A DNA stretch of 64,000 nucleotides from Uliginosibacterium gangwonense DSM 18521 (GTDB taxonomy: Bacteria > Pseudomonadota > Gammaproteobacteria > Burkholderiales > Rhodocyclaceae), in the NCBI RefSeq assembly GCF_000373965.1, contig NZ_KB892865.1, forward strand, positions 15,338-79,337, written 5' to 3'. The stretch's first letter is position 1; the number at the start of each line of letters is the position of its first letter. Positions 44,002-51,243 of the stretch are shown one piece after another. A program made the translations under genes and the position numbers. Below the pieces are notes generated by a model, which was not told where the DNA came from, did no database searches, and worked only from the letters and a program-made list of their open reading frames with translations.

Positions 44002-44388
44002 GCGGCAACCTCCAAAAGTCGTTCAGGGTTCTCTTGGCCTCATCGCGGGCCGCTCGGTGCCTGTGTCGCTGGCAACTTGCGAGAAAACTTCAAACGACTT
44101 TTGACGGGGACGAACCGGCTGCCTGTATCGCAGGTAGCTATGCGTTAACGCTCTTTAAGAAGTCTATACAACTCTTACAGATTGTCAAGGGAGGGAGGAT
44201 GACCCCTTGCGCAATTACCTGCAGGCACAAGAGCTGCCCTAACGATCATAGCAAATACACATTCGGGCTGGGGTAGCCTACTGTTTTGTCAAGGGCAAAG
44301 CCAACACTGATCAACCAAGTAAGATCGCAGAAGCATCCTCAGCATAGGCCTTTTGAAATAATCCAAACGGGCGGCCGAAAAAGATCAT
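44002..44388. promoter_or_regulatory. Divergent control region between the capsid gene and the inserted + strand cassette
   Basis: This 387-base region has no gene. On the minus strand TTGACA (44188-44183) with TATAG further on (about 44168-44164) could be a capsid promoter, although the spacing is short. A leader hairpin (44118-44125 with 44131-44138) and a GCGTTAACGC palindrome (44142-44151) lie between it and the capsid ATG. The + strand side, nearer 44389, is AT-richer and probably holds the promoter of the membrane protein gene. Confidence 0.45.
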
Positions 44389-44982
44389 ATGAAATTTAGC
44401 CAAGAAACCCTAGGAAGAGCTTTGGATTTTATTTCCAAAGCATCTGGGCCAGTCGCGCTTATTATAGGTGCATGGTGGTCATACTCCCAGTTTACCATTC
44501 ACAGAGATAACGCCGAAAACATCAATATTGCTATTGAACCAAAATTGATTGCAAAAAATACAAAAACCCCACTCATACTGGCAAATGTCACGATAGACAA
44601 TGTCGGAAATGTCCCAGTTCGCTCAGGAAGATACGATGAAGAGCACGAGGGCCTTGAGCTTACGGTAATCGAATACAGAAACCCTGCACAAGGAATCGGC
44701 CCCAATCAACAAGTCATCGACTGGGATCTAGGTGGCGACGCGCCTCCACCTAAAGACTGGCCGGTGGTCAAATACAACATGATAGGTCAGTATCAATCTT
44801 ACAAAAGTGGCAACTACAATCTTAATCCAGGTTCAAAATACAAAGAAAGTGTCGCCATTCCTGCAAAACCAGGAAAACTTTACTTGCTTAGAGTGCGATT
44901 TTTCAGCGATAACGGCTGGAGTACCTCTGATTTGTCTTTTGTATATACCGATATCACAGCAAACCCTTCTACCACAAACTAA
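44389..44982 (+). CDS. Membrane-anchored protein of unknown function (cassette gene 1)
   Basis: A 197-residue protein with one N-terminal membrane helix (residues about 17-35, ASGPVALIIGAWWSYSQFTI). An exported or periplasm-facing beta domain of about 155 residues follows (NIAIEPKLIAKNTKTPLILA, ANVTIDNVGNVPVRSGRYDE). No family is recognised. It is AT-rich compared with the phage genes on both sides and transcribed against them. The alpha/beta hydrolase gene follows after 93 bases in the same direction, so the two may act together. Confidence 0.62.
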   Translation: MKFSQETLGRALDFISKASGPVALIIGAWWSYSQFTIHRDNAENINIAIEPKLIAKNTKTPLILANVTIDNVGNVPVRSGRYDEEHEGLELTVIEYRNPAQGIGPNQQVIDWDLGGDAPPPKDWPVVKYNMIGQYQSYKSGNYNLNPGSKYKESVAIPAKPGKLYLLRVRFFSDNGWSTSDLSFVYTDITANPSTTN

Positions 44983-45075
44983 CACATGTCATTAGCAACG
45001 CATAGCTCACCAAAAGTCACACTATTGTTGTTAGTCATAATTGCGCACTAACTTTTAGCAAAGAGGAGAACCAAA

Positions 45076-45867
45076 ATGATCATTGTAAGCTCACGGCGTG
45101 ATTTTACAAACTCCGACAATTTATGCCAAGAAGAACATATAATTCGTGAAGTAGATCTAAAAGATGACAAGACACTAAACACATACTCCACAAAAGAACT
45201 TGCAAACGCGATAACTGGTAAAAATATTTGCATATTAGTGCATGGTTACAACAACGAGTTCTTTGAGGTCTGTGATGCATACCAGATCATGGAAACCGAA
45301 ATCCACACAAACCTACCAAACACCTACGACGAGGTAATCGGATACACATGGCCTGGTGGCGACCACAAATTGGAATGGTGGGATGCTAAATCGAGAGCCA
45401 ATGCTGTTGCCCGACGGTTCCGACAACTTCTAGAGACATTACAAAACAACTCCACTATCGATATTATTTCCCATAGTCTAGGGGCTAGAGTTTCACTTAA
45501 AGCGTTAAAAGAAGCCTCTACGACATTAGTTCGAAACTACTACTGCATGGCAGGAGCTGTTGACAATGAATGCTTAGAATACAACGAGGAGTTCTTTCCG
45601 GCACTAAACTCTGCCGGAAGGATATTTGTTATGCATTCAGCACGAGACGAGGTGCTTGCAGCCGCATACCGAGCAGCAGAGTTAGACAATGCCATCGGTC
45701 TATTCGGCCCCGAGGACAAAAATTCTGTCGAATCGTCAAAAAACATATATGTCGCGAACTGCAAAGCGGTAATCTCAAGTCACGGAGCCTATAAGCGAAG
45801 TGAAGCCATATTTAGATACATTGGCGGCACTCACACAACATCGCCTAATAAATATGTCACGCTCTAG
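45076..45867 (+). CDS. Alpha/beta hydrolase (DUF900-like) (cassette gene 2)
   Basis: A 263-residue cytosolic alpha/beta hydrolase. ICILVHGYNNEFFEVCDAYQ carries the oxyanion-loop HG motif. IIGYTWPGGD-like (VIGYTWPGGDHKLEWW) and IISHSLGARVSLKAL carry the nucleophile elbow with Ser134. An acid is probably in SARDEV (about residue 191) and the His in SSHGAY (about 237). Such DUF900-type enzymes act as lipases or esterases; the substrate is unknown. A good ribosome binding site (AGAGGAGA) precedes the ATG. The gene is AT-rich and antisense to the late operon, suggesting recent insertion. Confidence 0.82.
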   Translation: MIIVSSRRDFTNSDNLCQEEHIIREVDLKDDKTLNTYSTKELANAITGKNICILVHGYNNEFFEVCDAYQIMETEIHTNLPNTYDEVIGYTWPGGDHKLEWWDAKSRANAVARRFRQLLETLQNNSTIDIISHSLGARVSLKALKEASTTLVRNYYCMAGAVDNECLEYNEEFFPALNSAGRIFVMHSARDEVLAAAYRAAELDNAIGLFGPEDKNSVESSKNIYVANCKAVISSHGAYKRSEAIFRYIGGTHTTSPNKYVTL

Positions 45868-45932
45868 AAACAAGAACTTGCAAGCTCTGGAGGAAGTTGC
45901 ATTGATCTGGGGACAAAAGTATAGCCACAAGC

Positions 45933-45961
45933 AAAGCTGGCGGATTCATTCGCCAGCTTTT
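45933..45961. terminator. Bidirectional terminator between the hydrolase cassette and the lysis genes
   Basis: A perfect 10-bp stem (AAAGCTGGCG 45933-45942 with CGCCAGCTTT 45951-45960) with an 8-nt loop, A-rich before and T-rich after. It lies between the convergent hydrolase gene (+) and the 46048 gene (-), and can stop both transcripts. Confidence 0.8.
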
Positions 45962-46047
45962 CAAAGCGTGAGACTATGCCGATGATGTGTCTCAGACTTC
46001 CAAGATAAATGGGCAGCAAGTCACCTTTCAATATGGGTAAGCAGGCA

Positions 46048-46635
46048 TCACCACACCCACCCCAAGCGCACACGCCCCTGCACGCCCCCGCCCGATTCCC
46101 TGAGCGCTTCACCCCCTATGCGCAGGCGCCCTAGGTCGCGCTCAATCCACACGCCTGGGGTCTTGGCGTACCCTACGCTGATCCCTGCGGCCCAGGGATG
46201 GGATTCAGGGATCAGTGCCGCTTCAATAGGTACGTCCAGTGCAGAGATAATCCGCCCTTCCGGGCTGCTGGCTATCACCCTGCGCCCGCCCTCCTCCTGC
46301 ACCAGGGATAAATTCACATCCAGAGGCGCGGGGTCGCACTGGCAGCCTGCCGGGCTGGTAAAGGCTGGAGGCTTGAGCTTGATGCTCACTCGGCGCTCTT
46401 CAGTCACCCCCATCGGGATCTTGTGCGGTGGCTTGGTCGGGGTGGATTCCGGCTTGCGCTCGGCAATCACTGACTGATCAGACTGGCGCTCCTGGGGTGC
46501 GGCGGTGATCACTTCCGGCTTGGGGGCTGACGTATGTACACCGAACAGGTAAGAGCCAACCGCGACCCCTACAACCAGGGCCACACACACTGAGATACGT
46601 AGCACGCGACCATAAGGCTGGATGGAGATATTCAC
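46048..46635 (-). CDS. Membrane-anchored lysis-cassette protein (possible spanin-like)
   Basis: A 195-residue protein starting at GTG 46635, two bases after the lysozyme stop, with GGAAGG eight bases upstream. An N-terminal membrane helix (VLRISVCVALVVGVAVGSYL, residues about 12-31) is followed by a Pro/Lys/Glu-rich linker. The beta-like C-terminus includes YAKTPGVWIERDLGRLRIGG. An inner-membrane anchor plus periplasmic linker, encoded after the endolysin, suggests the Rz/i-spanin slot, but the long coiled coil of Rz is missing. The family is not recognised. Confidence 0.58.
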   Translation of the reverse strand: MNISIQPYGRVLRISVCVALVVGVAVGSYLFGVHTSAPKPEVITAAPQERQSDQSVIAERKPESTPTKPPHKIPMGVTEERRVSIKLKPPAFTSPAGCQCDPAPLDVNLSLVQEEGGRRVIASSPEGRIISALDVPIEAALIPESHPWAAGISVGYAKTPGVWIERDLGRLRIGGEALRESGGGVQGRVRLGWVW

Positions 46636-46637
46636 GG

Positions 46638-47150
46638 CTAAGCCTTCCCACACCAAACACGAAATTCACTGGCCTCGGCCTTGCGCCGAGCTGTCAATCC
46701 GGCCCACCGTCGACCGCCTGCCCTATCCCACTGCTCAAACTGGCTCGCAGCGCCAAGGCAGTCACCCGCGTTGAGTTTCTTCATCAAGGTGGAGTGACAA
46801 GCTGTCTGCGGGCCAACGTTCCAGGCGAAATCAATCAGCATTTCCCACTGGCGCTGGCTGATCGGCACAGTACGGCACTTGTCGATCACGGGAGCAATAG
46901 TGGCCTGAATGATCTGGGCCTCTTTGTCGGCGCACTCGGCCTCTGTATAGCGACGCCCTGGCTGCACCCAACCCGGCGCAGCCCGGTTGGTGATGCCTCG
47001 GCACACGGTCAGCAACCCAGGCACAGCGGGGTCTTGGTACGCTACATACCGTGTGCCTTCGAAATGAGCTGTGAATGCAATCAGGAAGGCCGACACGATA
47101 CCGGTGGCCCCCACACCGATACTGATCCAGGGTGCAATCTCACGCGCCAT
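46638..47150 (-). CDS. Endolysin, GH24 lysozyme with SAR-like N-terminus
   Basis: A 170-residue lysozyme. The catalytic triad pattern E31-x8-D40-x7-T48 (HFEGTRYVAYQD, then LLTVC) fits P21/P22-type GH24 lysozymes. The conserved C-terminal WDRAGGRRWAGLTARRKAE is present. Residues about 10-28 (SIGVGATGIVSAFLIAF) are a weakly hydrophobic, Gly/Ala-rich helix like a signal-arrest-release (SAR) sequence. It would be exported by Sec and activated when it leaves the membrane. The holin gene ends two bases upstream. Confidence 0.9.
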   Translation of the reverse strand: MAREIAPWISIGVGATGIVSAFLIAFTAHFEGTRYVAYQDPAVPGLLTVCRGITNRAAPGWVQPGRRYTEAECADKEAQIIQATIAPVIDKCRTVPISQRQWEMLIDFAWNVGPQTACHSTLMKKLNAGDCLGAASQFEQWDRAGGRRWAGLTARRKAEASEFRVWCGKA

Positions 47151-47152
47151 CG

Positions 47153-47440
47153 TTAATCCTCCTTCGCCGCGTCACTGGCTTTCAGCTTCCCCGCTTCCGC
47201 TGCTACTGCAATGCGATGCTTGAGCCAGGAGTTGATCACCCCAAACACAACCCCAATCAGCAAGGACAGGGCCGCTGCGTTGCTGTTCACCCAGCCAAGC
47301 ACAGCGGCCAACGACAAGGATGTCATGGATGCTGAATGAACCCAGTTGTGCCGCTCGCGCCACACTACGCTTACCGCTGCAATCAAGGCAGCAATCGCCA
47401 GGACTACGAACACATGCATTTTTGTGAACCTCTCGCTCAT
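47153..47440 (-). CDS. Holin-like two-helix membrane protein
   Basis: A 95-residue protein with two membrane segments (MHVFVVLAIAALIAAVSVVW, about residues 8-27, and about 45-67, LGWVNSNAAALSLLIGVVFG). Its charged C-terminus (WLKHRIAVAAEAGKLKASDA) fits class II holins. ATG 47440 was preferred; the extension to 47512 overlaps the scaffold gene and is Arg-rich. It lies two bases before the lysozyme gene. With a SAR endolysin, it may act as a pinholin. Confidence 0.8.
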   Translation of the reverse strand: MSERFTKMHVFVVLAIAALIAAVSVVWRERHNWVHSASMTSLSLAAVLGWVNSNAAALSLLIGVVFGVINSWLKHRIAVAAEAGKLKASDAAKED

Positions 47441-47459
47441 ACCCTGGCCTTTGCGACTG

Positions 47460-48407
47460 TTAAATGTAATCCCCGCGCATGCGTGCCTTCGTGGCCTCCG
47501 GCAATGCGGCAAACTCTTCGGCGCTCATCTTCGTGGCATCAGGTGTGGCGCTGGTGGCGCCTGCCTTGTCAGAATCCAGTCCGACTTCATGTGTGCTTGG
47601 TGGCTGCTTGGCAGCCGTGTCGATGTTCTTCTTGACCTGAGCCTTTTTACGATCATCAGTGACCTGTGCGGCGGACAAGCCTTTCTGCGGTTCCTCTTTC
47701 GCAGGGGCCGCTTTTTGCTTCAGGAATTTTTCTGCTGCCGTCACAAGTGCGGCGGAAGGAGGCAGGCCGTCCCGTGTGACAAGCAGGTTCTGGTACGACA
47801 GAATCATGTCGCACAGATCATTGTCATATTGCTCAGAACTGGGGTTCAACGTGGGGTACTCGGCTTCCAGCTTGGCAACTGCAGCTTGAACCCGCTCGAC
47901 TTCCAGCGTCTGCGAAATTTGCTGGTTGGCGCGTTGTGTGGCTTCCGTCGTAGCGATCTGGCGTTCCAGCGTGCGGATTTCACGGCGCAGCTTTGCAGCG
48001 TCCTCATCCTTCCCATCCAGTAGGAGCTTGGCATACTGGGTTTCCATGCTGTCAACCCTGGACTCAAGCTCGCTGGTCTCGGCAACCTGGGCCACAGCCT
48101 GCTCCCGCGCAGCAAGACGCTTCTCGGCCTCCGCTGCACGGCGCTCTGCCGCAACACGTGCTTCACGCTCCTTACCTACGGCTTCGTCGAAGCGTGCCTT
48201 CGGAATGCGGGGGGCAAACTGCCCCTTCTCATCACGCGGCAGGTCTTCATCCGTCTGCTCCGTGACGTCGCCATCCGTGTTCTGGGTAGTCTGGGCATCG
48301 TCTTCAGCCACTTGGCCCTCAGTGGCTGGCTGCGCTGCAGTGGTAGTGGCGGAGGTAGCTTCCTCAACGTAGTTGTCACCGCGATCCAGGTTTTCGGTCG
48401 TTTCCAT
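47460..48407 (-). CDS. Scaffolding protein
   Basis: A 315-residue, acidic N-terminus (VEEATSATTTAAQPATEGQV), a central long coiled coil (FDEAVGKEREARVAAERRAA, LAAREQAVAQVAETSELESR), and a Lys-rich C-terminus (EFAALPEATKARMRGDYI) fit phage head scaffolds. ATG 48407 follows a TTG at 48410 by one codon. It lies three bases after the portal stop, the normal portal-scaffold order. It should guide capsid assembly and leave before maturation. Confidence 0.82.
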   Translation of the reverse strand: METTENLDRGDNYVEEATSATTTAAQPATEGQVAEDDAQTTQNTDGDVTEQTDEDLPRDEKGQFAPRIPKARFDEAVGKEREARVAAERRAAEAEKRLAAREQAVAQVAETSELESRVDSMETQYAKLLLDGKDEDAAKLRREIRTLERQIATTEATQRANQQISQTLEVERVQAAVAKLEAEYPTLNPSSEQYDNDLCDMILSYQNLLVTRDGLPPSAALVTAAEKFLKQKAAPAKEEPQKGLSAAQVTDDRKKAQVKKNIDTAAKQPPSTHEVGLDSDKAGATSATPDATKMSAEEFAALPEATKARMRGDYI

Positions 48408-48410
48408 CAA

Positions 48411-50528
48411 TCACTCCTTTTCGTTTGTGGTGGCGGGCTGCGCGTTTTTGCGCAGAATTTCTGCGTGCTGGGCAGCCGCTTGCTGCGCAACTTCGTGTTG
48501 ATGGCGCTCACGCTCCAGCGCGAGCTTCGCTTCCATCTCTTGTCGCTTCAGCCCAAGCTCTTCCTGCTTGGCCTGGATTTCCGCAGCCAGCCGACGCTCT
48601 TCCAGGGCAAGCTCTGCCTGCATGCGCTGGATTTCCAGCGATGTATCTGGCGCGTTGCCTTGTAGCTCCCGCTGGGCTTGTGCCTGCTTGAGTTCGGCCT
48701 GCGCCTTGGTATGCACGACATCCGCTTCGAGCTTGGCTGCCTCTGCCGTCTGGATGCGCTGTTGAAGCTGGGCCTGCGCTTGTGCTTCGGGAGAATTGGT
48801 CTGAGCCTCCATCTGCTTGATGATGTCTGCACGCCGCTGCAAGCGGCTGTTCTCAACAAGCACCGAGTCGGGCACTGGAACACCTTCCTTGCGAAGAGCC
48901 AATGCCTGCTCAAACTGGCTGTCTTCCATACTGGCGCGGGCAGGTGTGGAGGTAATGACGATAGAGTATTCCCCAAGCGTGAGATCATTGACGATCTCAC
49001 CTGTCTCCGGGTTGACCTTGTTCACTGCGATGGATTCAGGCTCACGTGTGGCATCTGCATGCGTAATCGTGATGAGGCGTTCTTCGGTATAATACTGCTG
49101 GATGAGGTCCAGTACGTTCCGGGCCAGTATCCAGTCCGTGCGCTCCAGGTTGTCCATCACCTTGGTCAGATTCACCGAACCACGTTGCTGCTTGTAGGCG
49201 ATGGCTTTGGCGGCAACATCTTCACGGTCGAAACCCTGCATGGAGTCCGACACGCCTGAAATACCTTTCAGGTGCTCTTCTGCCTTGTAGCTGACACGGT
49301 CCAAGCCGGTTGGCGTCTGGTTAGGCTGGATTTTTTGAGGCGGCGTGGAGTTCTTCCTGAACTCAACTACCAAGCCTGTCTGGGCGCCGGAAACTTCCAG
49401 CTCACCCGTTGTCATGTTGGTGAGGCTGTTCTCTTCCACGACCCAGCCGCTGTTGGCCGTGGTGTTGATGATGTGCAGCTCCTGGCTGGAGGTCTTGTTC
49501 AGGATCTCCTGCGGGCCGAGCATATTCTCAACAATGCCGACCGTTCTTCCGTAACGGAAGTGCGGGAAATAGGGCACTACTGTGAAGTGTTTGTAGGGAG
49601 ACCATTCATCCCGCAAAACCACGTTGTCAGCCGTAACGGTCCAGCGAATGCGCTTGACCAGCTTTTTGATTGTCGAGAGCTTGCCGCCCGCTTTTTCGAG
49701 CAATGCAGCAATCCGGTTACGATCCCAGTCCACTGGAACTGGCCGCATATCTCCGGTTTCGACATCAACGAAATGGAGCTGTTTGTCGAGCTGCCGGTAC
49801 TGGCGCTCCAGCAAGCGGATGTTCCGACGCACGCCTGCCTCATCAGAAACACCATAGTACCCACCGAGCGGAATCTGCCCGGCAAATCGGTCACGCACAC
49901 GCTCGATGGAGTCGTAACCGTATGGATAGCTGGAACCTTCCTTATTGCGCAGATATTCGGCATCTTCCTCGTCATAAAGAACGGCGATGTCCTGGTAAGT
50001 CACCCACTTGGTGACAAACACATCCGCCCAGGTATCCGGGTCGTATTCTTCCGCATCAGGATCGACAACCACATTCTTCGAATTGAGCTGAGAGATCCGT
50101 ACCTCACCCTGCATGGCGTCATCAAAGTCCATGCGCACGTCGTAGAAACCACGGGAGCGGATGACGCCGTCGCAAAACACATCGGAACGAACCCAGGGAA
50201 GCTGGTTATTCTGGCTGATCTGCATCCAGACCTTGCTCAGTGCATCTGCTGTCTCAGCAGGTGAGCCGTTGGCAGGCCTGAACAAGCACTCCGTGCGGTT
50301 GTATATCTGCTCGCCCAGAATGGTGCTGATCGTTGCAAGGATCTTGTTGATCGTGATGGCAGGACGACGTTGAAGTTTCAGGGCATTCAAGTCCTCTTGC
50401 TGCCACTGATCCCCGGCAAAGAACTTATCGCACTTATCCGCCTTGGCAACGAAGTCCAAATGACCGCGATCACGGCACCAACTGAACCGTAGCCACTGCT
50501 TCTGTGCGAGGTCTGCATCAACTGGCAT
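48411..50528 (-). CDS. Portal protein (P22/N4-type)
   Basis: A 705-residue portal. ATG 50528 gives MPVDADLAQKQWLRFSWCRD; the 20-residue extension upstream passes a G9 run and is unlikely. Family-like segments are CDKFFAGDQWQQEDLNALKL and RPAITINKILATISTILGEQ near the N-terminus, GVIRSRGFYDVRMDFDD, and PYFPHFRYGRTVGIVENMLG followed by PQEILNKTSSQELHIINTT. The last 150 residues form a long Ala/Gln/Glu-rich coiled coil (barrel). It forms the dodecameric gate for DNA packaging and ejection. Confidence 0.88.
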   Translation of the reverse strand: MPVDADLAQKQWLRFSWCRDRGHLDFVAKADKCDKFFAGDQWQQEDLNALKLQRRPAITINKILATISTILGEQIYNRTECLFRPANGSPAETADALSKVWMQISQNNQLPWVRSDVFCDGVIRSRGFYDVRMDFDDAMQGEVRISQLNSKNVVVDPDAEEYDPDTWADVFVTKWVTYQDIAVLYDEEDAEYLRNKEGSSYPYGYDSIERVRDRFAGQIPLGGYYGVSDEAGVRRNIRLLERQYRQLDKQLHFVDVETGDMRPVPVDWDRNRIAALLEKAGGKLSTIKKLVKRIRWTVTADNVVLRDEWSPYKHFTVVPYFPHFRYGRTVGIVENMLGPQEILNKTSSQELHIINTTANSGWVVEENSLTNMTTGELEVSGAQTGLVVEFRKNSTPPQKIQPNQTPTGLDRVSYKAEEHLKGISGVSDSMQGFDREDVAAKAIAYKQQRGSVNLTKVMDNLERTDWILARNVLDLIQQYYTEERLITITHADATREPESIAVNKVNPETGEIVNDLTLGEYSIVITSTPARASMEDSQFEQALALRKEGVPVPDSVLVENSRLQRRADIIKQMEAQTNSPEAQAQAQLQQRIQTAEAAKLEADVVHTKAQAELKQAQAQRELQGNAPDTSLEIQRMQAELALEERRLAAEIQAKQEELGLKRQEMEAKLALERERHQHEVAQQAAAQHAEILRKNAQPATTNEKE

Positions 50529-50766
50529 CAATAACCCTTGAAGAACGTTACTGGGGGGGGGCTCTGCGCGCCGAGAGATACAAAACATCTATATTTCAAC
50601 AACTTAGCGCACCGCAGACGAGCAAAATCCGCCGATATCTATTAGACTTCATCAGAGTCTAGCAGATAGAATAGCGGTCCACCAGCAAGAAACCTCATGC
50701 TCTGGTCGCATCTATTAAAAATAGATGGTTTAGCGAAACAAGAACAAAAATTTGGCGGACTGTTTT
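50529..50766. promoter_or_regulatory. Intergenic region upstream of the portal gene
   Basis: This 238-base AT-rich gap has two inverted repeats: TAGACT/AGTCTA (50643-50661) and a perfect CATCTATT-AAA-AATAGATG (50709-50727). Both lie upstream of the portal gene on the minus strand and could be operators or promoter-linked structures. A G9 homopolymer at 50553-50561 lies inside the long form of the portal ORF. No gene is supported. Confidence 0.45.
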
Positions 50767-51183
50767 TTAAAACCACGACCGTGTACAAGTGCAATTCCCT
50801 TCAACCATGTGGCACCCAGGGCACACTTGTGGCAAATCAGGAATTGAGACACACAACACCTCCCGCACAACCGCTCTCAACATAGCCCCTTCATCTGCCT
50901 CCAACTTCACACAACTCGGCATCAGTGCCTTCAGTGCATCATGATCTAGCCCCCGATAATACGTCTCGCGCCCTTTCAAATAATCTTTCCGCTCAGCCCG
51001 CAAGCGGCTGCTAAGCGCCGCACATTCCTGAAACTCATCACGAGAAAGCTCCCCTTCATACTCAACACTCCATGCTCCCCCATCGTTTTTAACAATAGGC
51101 TGCATTTTAGTTAGACTTGATATGCATGAGCAAAGTTTGTTTGCATCAGCCTGAGTAGCTAGCAGAAAAGCCCCATGAATCAT
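50767..51183 (-). CDS. Cys-tailed protein of unknown function
   Basis: A 138-residue protein. I prefer the ATG at 51183 (MIHGAFLLATQADANKLCSC); one at 51189 adds two residues. The central part (ELSRDEFQECAALSSRLRAE, RKDYLKGRETYYRGLDHDAL) is helical and charged. The C-terminus has a compact Cys motif, CPGCHMVEGNCTCTR, which may bind zinc. No family is recognised. It lies between the AT-rich 744-residue gene and the portal gene, with intergenic gaps on both sides. Confidence 0.55.
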   Translation of the reverse strand: MIHGAFLLATQADANKLCSCISSLTKMQPIVKNDGGAWSVEYEGELSRDEFQECAALSSRLRAERKDYLKGRETYYRGLDHDALKALMPSCVKLEADEGAMLRAVVREVLCVSIPDLPQVCPGCHMVEGNCTCTRSWF

Positions 51184-51243
51184 CCCCAAAAATAATTGAG
51201 GATTTCATCATATCACGGGCCAATCAAATCCATCTACCATAGC

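Noticed and set aside
49272-50264. 330-codon + strand frame opposite the portal gene
   Set aside because: Fully antisense to a well-supported portal gene, with Leu/Val/Arg-rich non-family sequence.
50553-50561. G9 homopolymer as a possible phase-variation switch of the portal gene
   Set aside because: It lies upstream of the preferred portal start at 50528, so a length change would not alter the protein; it could also be a sequencing artefact.
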